From Jatrophihabitans_A sp035248685 (GTDB lineage: Bacteria; Actinomycetota; Actinomycetes; Mycobacteriales; Jatrophihabitantaceae), in NCBI GenBank assembly GCA_035248685.1, contig DATFHF010000082.1, forward strand, positions 1 to 64,000: a DNA stretch of 64,000 nt. Reading direction: 5' to 3'. Made by a program: the position numbers and the translations under genes. Numbering within the stretch: the stretch's first letter is position 1; the number at the start of each line of letters is the position of its first letter. A model generated the notes under the pieces. It was not told the DNA's origin. It did no database searches and saw nothing but the letters and a program-made list of their open reading frames with translations. Shown here piece after piece: positions 61,347 to 64,000 of the stretch.

Positions 61347-61676
61347 TCAGGGGTACTGGCATTGCAGGGCAGACGCGTAGTACGAGCCGTCGCTGCGCTT
61401 CTTCTCGCAGCAGTAGCAGTACAGGAAGCCGCCGGACGTGGTGCACTCCCACATGTAATGGCTTACCGAGATGCAACTGGAGTACGTGGTGTTCGCCGGG
61501 CAGTACACCAGATTGCAGCACTGGCAGCTGGTGTTCGGCGTGACCGCGGCCGCGCTTTCCTTTCCGAACACGGCCATGCTGGCCGTCAACCCACCTGCCC
61601 CGAGTGCGCCGAGGAAGCCTCGGCGGGCGATGCGCCGTCCAGCGGTGTCTGCTCGCGGTGCGCGTGTTCTTTCCAT
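61347..61676 (-). CDS. Tat-exported small cysteine-rich MauA-like protein (cluster 2)
   Basis: 109 residues. ARRGFLGALGAGG (Arg18-Arg19) is a twin-arginine signal followed by SAAAV as probable cleavage region. The mature 65 residues contain ten cysteines (51, 53, 54, 59, 68, 78, 87, 89, 90, 106), e.g. SCQCC, YCPANT, MWEC and YCYCC. Order and the CP[AP] motif parallel the MauA-like domain of cluster 1; only one Trp (77) is present, so no tryptophylquinone. ATG 61676 has GGAGG seven bases upstream. Its first 91 bases overlap the upstream thioredoxin-like gene. Confidence 0.78.
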   Translation of the reverse strand: MERTRAPRADTAGRRIARRGFLGALGAGGLTASMAVFGKESAAAVTPNTSCQCCNLVYCPANTTYSSCISVSHYMWECTTSGGFLYCYCCEKKRSDGSYYASALQCQYP

Positions 61677-62218
61677 TCCGTTGCCTCCGTAAAGGTGGTC
61701 CACAGTGGATCGAGGTGATTGAAGACGTAGGTCTCGTCCAGATCGCCGTGGTGGAAGATCAAACCGGCCGGGCTCGTCGACAGTCCGAGCGCGGCCTCGG
61801 ACCAGTCGCCGTTGAAATCGATGTAGAGCGGCAGCGCGGCAAGGCCGTACCTGTCCACGTAACTCTCGGCAAGCTCGCGGTCCGGCGTGGAGAGCACCAC
61901 GCCCAACTGGCCGGCCGACCGGCTGGCCCAGTTGTTGCGGCCTAGTTGTTCGACGATCGTGTTACAGGTCGCGCAGGAGGTGCTCAGCACCAGCAGCAGG
62001 AAGTCGTCGTTACCGCGTAGTCCTACCAACTCGGCCGGCCAGGCCGCGCTCTCCCTCAGGTACACGCTGGATCGGCCGAGCGGGCGGACGTACTGCGAGG
62101 GTTCGGCCTCGGGAGGAGTGCCGGCGCCGGCCCGGCTGGCCAATTCGGCGCACATGGCGAACAGCAGCCCGACTGCGCAGGCAAGGATCAACAGCGCGAA
62201 CGCAAAGAGGATCAGCAC
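61586..62218 (-). CDS. MauD-like membrane-anchored thioredoxin-fold protein (cluster 2)
   Basis: 210 residues. N-terminal membrane helix (2-24), then a thioredoxin-like domain with LVLSTSCATCNTIVEQLG (Cys82, Cys85). Later LAALPLYIDFNGDWSEAALG is the cis-Pro and strand region. The last 30 codons overlap the MauA-like gene in another frame. Predicted to exchange disulfides with the Tat-exported cysteine-rich protein. Fifteen bases separate it from the MauE-like stop. Confidence 0.8.
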   Translation of the reverse strand: MLILFAFALLILACAVGLLFAMCAELASRAGAGTPPEAEPSQYVRPLGRSSVYLRESAAWPAELVGLRGNDDFLLLVLSTSCATCNTIVEQLGRNNWASRSAGQLGVVLSTPDRELAESYVDRYGLAALPLYIDFNGDWSEAALGLSTSPAGLIFHHGDLDETYVFNHLDPLWTTFTEATEWKEHAHREQTPLDGASPAEASSAHSGQVG

Positions 62219-62233
62219 AATCTCGTGGCCTCC

Positions 62234-62758
62234 TTAGCTCGACTCGCTCTTGGCCGACTTCAGCACCGAGCGACCAGTAAAGATGCAGGCAAGGCAGAGC
62301 AAGGCGGCAGCAAGCATCGGCACCGCCGTTCGCGCGTTGTCGGACAGTTGCTGGGCCGTGACCAGGTTGGCGACACCGACGATGCCGACCAGCAGTCCTA
62401 GCGCGACGTTCTGGTTTCCGAGCGGTTGCTGGGAAGCCGCGCCGAAGCAGCCACAGGGCTCGTCCACCTTGCGGATCCGACCCGTGATGCCCAGCACGAT
62501 AAAGGCCAGCCCGAGCAATCCCAGCAGCCCGCTCGCCGTCATCCGGAGCGGCTCGACCAGGATCCCCAGCGCAATGACGGCCTCAATGACACCGATAGCG
62601 CGTACCAGCTGCCGGGACGACATCGTCGATCGGCCGGTCAATCGCAGCAGCGACCGGCTGAGCGCGTCCGGCGAGACCAGCTTGGCGGACGAGGCGAAGA
62701 GCAGGATCGAGGCAGCCACAGCGTTCCCTGCCACCAGGAGCCACGAGTTGCCGGCCAT
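62234..62758 (-). CDS. MauE/DoxX-like redox membrane protein (cluster 2)
   Basis: 174 residues with four or five membrane helices and KVDEPCGCFG (Cys102, Cys104), the same CGCFG motif as in cluster 1 at an equivalent place. First gene of the minus-strand operon that runs to 60026. The promoter region upstream contains TTGACA and a palindrome. Likely to supply or drain electrons for the following thioredoxin-like protein. Confidence 0.82.
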   Translation of the reverse strand: MAGNSWLLVAGNAVAASILLFASSAKLVSPDALSRSLLRLTGRSTMSSRQLVRAIGVIEAVIALGILVEPLRMTASGLLGLLGLAFIVLGITGRIRKVDEPCGCFGAASQQPLGNQNVALGLLVGIVGVANLVTAQQLSDNARTAVPMLAAALLCLACIFTGRSVLKSAKSESS

Positions 62759-62822
62759 GCCACGATCCGTTCTTGCCTAGGGCAAGCAAACTATTGCGCG
62801 CATATCGGACGACTTAAAGTCC

Positions 62823-62844
62823 CACTTAGCGATAAGTGTGTCAA
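62823..62844 (-). promoter_or_regulatory. Candidate -35 box with adjacent palindromic operator for Mau-like cluster 2
   Basis: On the minus strand TTGACA (62844-62839) is followed directly by CACTTATCGCTAAGTG (62838-62823), a 6-bp inverted repeat around TCGC. A -10 box is not clear (ACTTTA or TTTAAG lies 18-20 bases on). A palindrome in the spacer would let a repressor or MerR-type activator act here. Position is about 65-86 bases before the MauE-like ATG. Confidence 0.45.
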
Positions 62845-62931
62845 GGGTCACTTTTACTTGCTATGGCGGTTTCTGGCGGAATGCCAATCAGCCCCGCACC
62901 GCAGGGTGCGAGGCTGACTGGAGTGCTGGGC

Positions 62932-64000
62932 TCAGGCGTCCGCGGCCACCAGCAGGCGGTCCTCATCCGCGATGACCTGTACTCGCGTCGACCGGCGAGC
63001 TCGACCTGGCTGATTGGGTCGGCCAGCACGCACGGCAGCGGCGACCAGCACCAGCGCCCCGGCCAGGAACAGCGCCCCGACGATGAAGGCCCGATCGGCG
63101 GCATACACGAACACCCGGTTGGCTACGGCAGCCGGATCAGCGCCGATGGCCGGCTGAGCCGCGGCATGCTTGCTGGCCGAGCCGAATACCGTAACCAGCA
63201 CCGCCACGCCCAGCGCGCCACCGAGCTGCTGGGTGACGTTGACCAGTCCGGAGGCGGCACCCGCGTCCTGCGGCGCCACACCGGCCAGCGCGGCCGAGGT
63301 CAACGTCACGAACGACAGCCCATTGCCCAGTCCGAACAGCAGCAGGCTGACAAGCACATCCAGATAGGACGAACTGGTGCTCAGCTGGCTGGCCAGCAGC
63401 ATCCCGGTCATCGACAGGCCCACCCCGGCCAGCATCAGCAGCTTGCCGTTCACCCGGTTCACCAGCACCCGGCTCGCCAGCTGCGAGGAGGTGAACACCA
63501 TGACTGGGATGGGCAGGAAGGCGAAGCCGGCTTGAAGTGGGTGGTAGCCCAACACAGTCTGCAGGTATTGGGTAAGAAAGAAGAACATTCCGAACATTCC
63601 GGCGAACAGCAGGCCCCGAGCCAGGTTGGCTCCGCTGCGGCTGGCGTCCGCGAGCAGTCGCAGCGGCGTGATCGGTTCCTCGGCCCGTAGTTCGATGCCG
63701 ACGAACGAGGCCAGCAGTAGTACACCGGCGATGAACGAGGCCACCGTGAGCGGGTCCGACCAGCCGGCACCGGCGGCTCGGACGAAGCCGTATACCAGCG
63801 CGGTCATGCCGACGGTGGAGGTGAGCGCGCCGGCCAGGTCGAACCGACCGTGCTGCCGGGCGGTCTCGGCCAGCACGCGGCGAGCGACCGCGTATACCGC
63901 AATGCCGATCGGGACGTTGACGAACAGCACCCAGCGCCAGGACGCCCACTGGGTGAGCATGCCGCCGGCGATCAGGCCGATCGCCGCGCCACCGATCGAC
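62932..64000 (-). CDS. DHA2-type MFS drug exporter (5' end outside window)
   Basis: 356 visible residues, running off the right edge. GGAAIGLIAGGMLTQWASWR followed by WVLFVNVPIGI is the conserved motif C/loop region of the 14-helix EmrB/QacA family, and about ten helices follow (FFLTQYLQTVLGYHPLQAGF; SAALAGVAPQDAGAASGLVN). Predicted proton-driven exporter of small molecules. No regulator is visible in the window; it is separated from the Mau-like promoter by about 90 bases. Confidence 0.9.
   Translation of the reverse strand, partial: SIGGAAIGLIAGGMLTQWASWRWVLFVNVPIGIAVYAVARRVLAETARQHGRFDLAGALTSTVGMTALVYGFVRAAGAGWSDPLTVASFIAGVLLLASFVGIELRAEEPITPLRLLADASRSGANLARGLLFAGMFGMFFFLTQYLQTVLGYHPLQAGFAFLPIPVMVFTSSQLASRVLVNRVNGKLLMLAGVGLSMTGMLLASQLSTSSSYLDVLVSLLLFGLGNGLSFVTLTSAALAGVAPQDAGAASGLVNVTQQLGGALGVAVLVTVFGSASKHAAAQPAIGADPAAVANRVFVYAADRAFIVGALFLAGALVLVAAAVRAGRPNQPGRARRSTRVQVIADEDRLLVAADA

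Noticed and set aside
48348..64000. Duplicate of the tRNA-Pro 3' end as an attachment site
   Set aside because: I looked for a repeat of GGTTCAAATCC followed by the acceptor stem and saw none in the window.

Overview
The window is high-GC DNA from an actinomycete (Actinomycetota). Diagnostic genes are a WhiB4-type regulator, a BldG-type anti-sigma antagonist, a split Tad/Flp locus with an Ssd-type ATPase, a MarP-type protease, a PonA2-type penicillin-binding protein and paired ArsA-like ATPases. The gene order from the Ssd gene (26.8 kb) to the metallophosphoesterase (48.2 kb) follows, from memory, the Mycobacterium tuberculosis Rv3660c-Rv3683 block. The hppA-bldG-tad-ssd-HAD-acs order also recalls Streptomyces. 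The organism is probably neither genus; I cannot name it.

Layout. 0-2.4 kb: hppA (proton pyrophosphatase, 3' end off the window) and a bldG-like gene. 2.5-14 kb: an accessory block with an AraC regulator, a flavin monooxygenase, two paralogous FAD monooxygenases, two epoxide-hydrolase paralogues, a cyclase-family hydrolase, an ECF42-type sigma/DGPF pair and a VOC protein. 14-26.8 kb: a Tad secretion locus on the minus strand, split in two by about 8.3 kb of plus-strand genes. That insert carries a tightly overlapping operon of a MauE-like membrane protein, a MauD-like thioredoxin, a Tat-exported cysteine-rich MauA-like protein and a CcdA-like membrane protein, plus a beta-lactamase-fold hydrolase and a cupin. 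27-48.2 kb: conserved core, including a probable 6S-like RNA (Ms1/scr3559 position), acs, marP, nth, crp, whiB4, ponA2 and an L,D-transpeptidase.

48.3-57.4 kb: an accessory island starting at a tRNA-Pro gene. It holds a frameshifted TIR-domain gene, a frameshifted HTH gene, an aminoglycoside-phosphotransferase-like gene, a broken two-gene unit, and an AT-richer two-gene module (membrane-anchored STAND-type NTPase plus patatin phospholipase). A 235-bp imperfect direct repeat flanks that module; the repeat duplicates the convergent 3' ends of the neighbouring DUF899 and lipoprotein genes. 57.3-62.8 kb: a secreted sialidase/BNR-like protein and a second, independent MauE/MauD/MauA-like/membrane-protein operon. 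62.9-64 kb: a partial DHA2-type MFS exporter.

The best candidates for undescribed biology are the two Mau-like clusters, which appear to make Tat-exported disulfide-rich proteins without a tryptophylquinone, and the repeat-flanked NTPase-patatin module, which looks like a defence system acquired by homologous (Campbell-type) integration.
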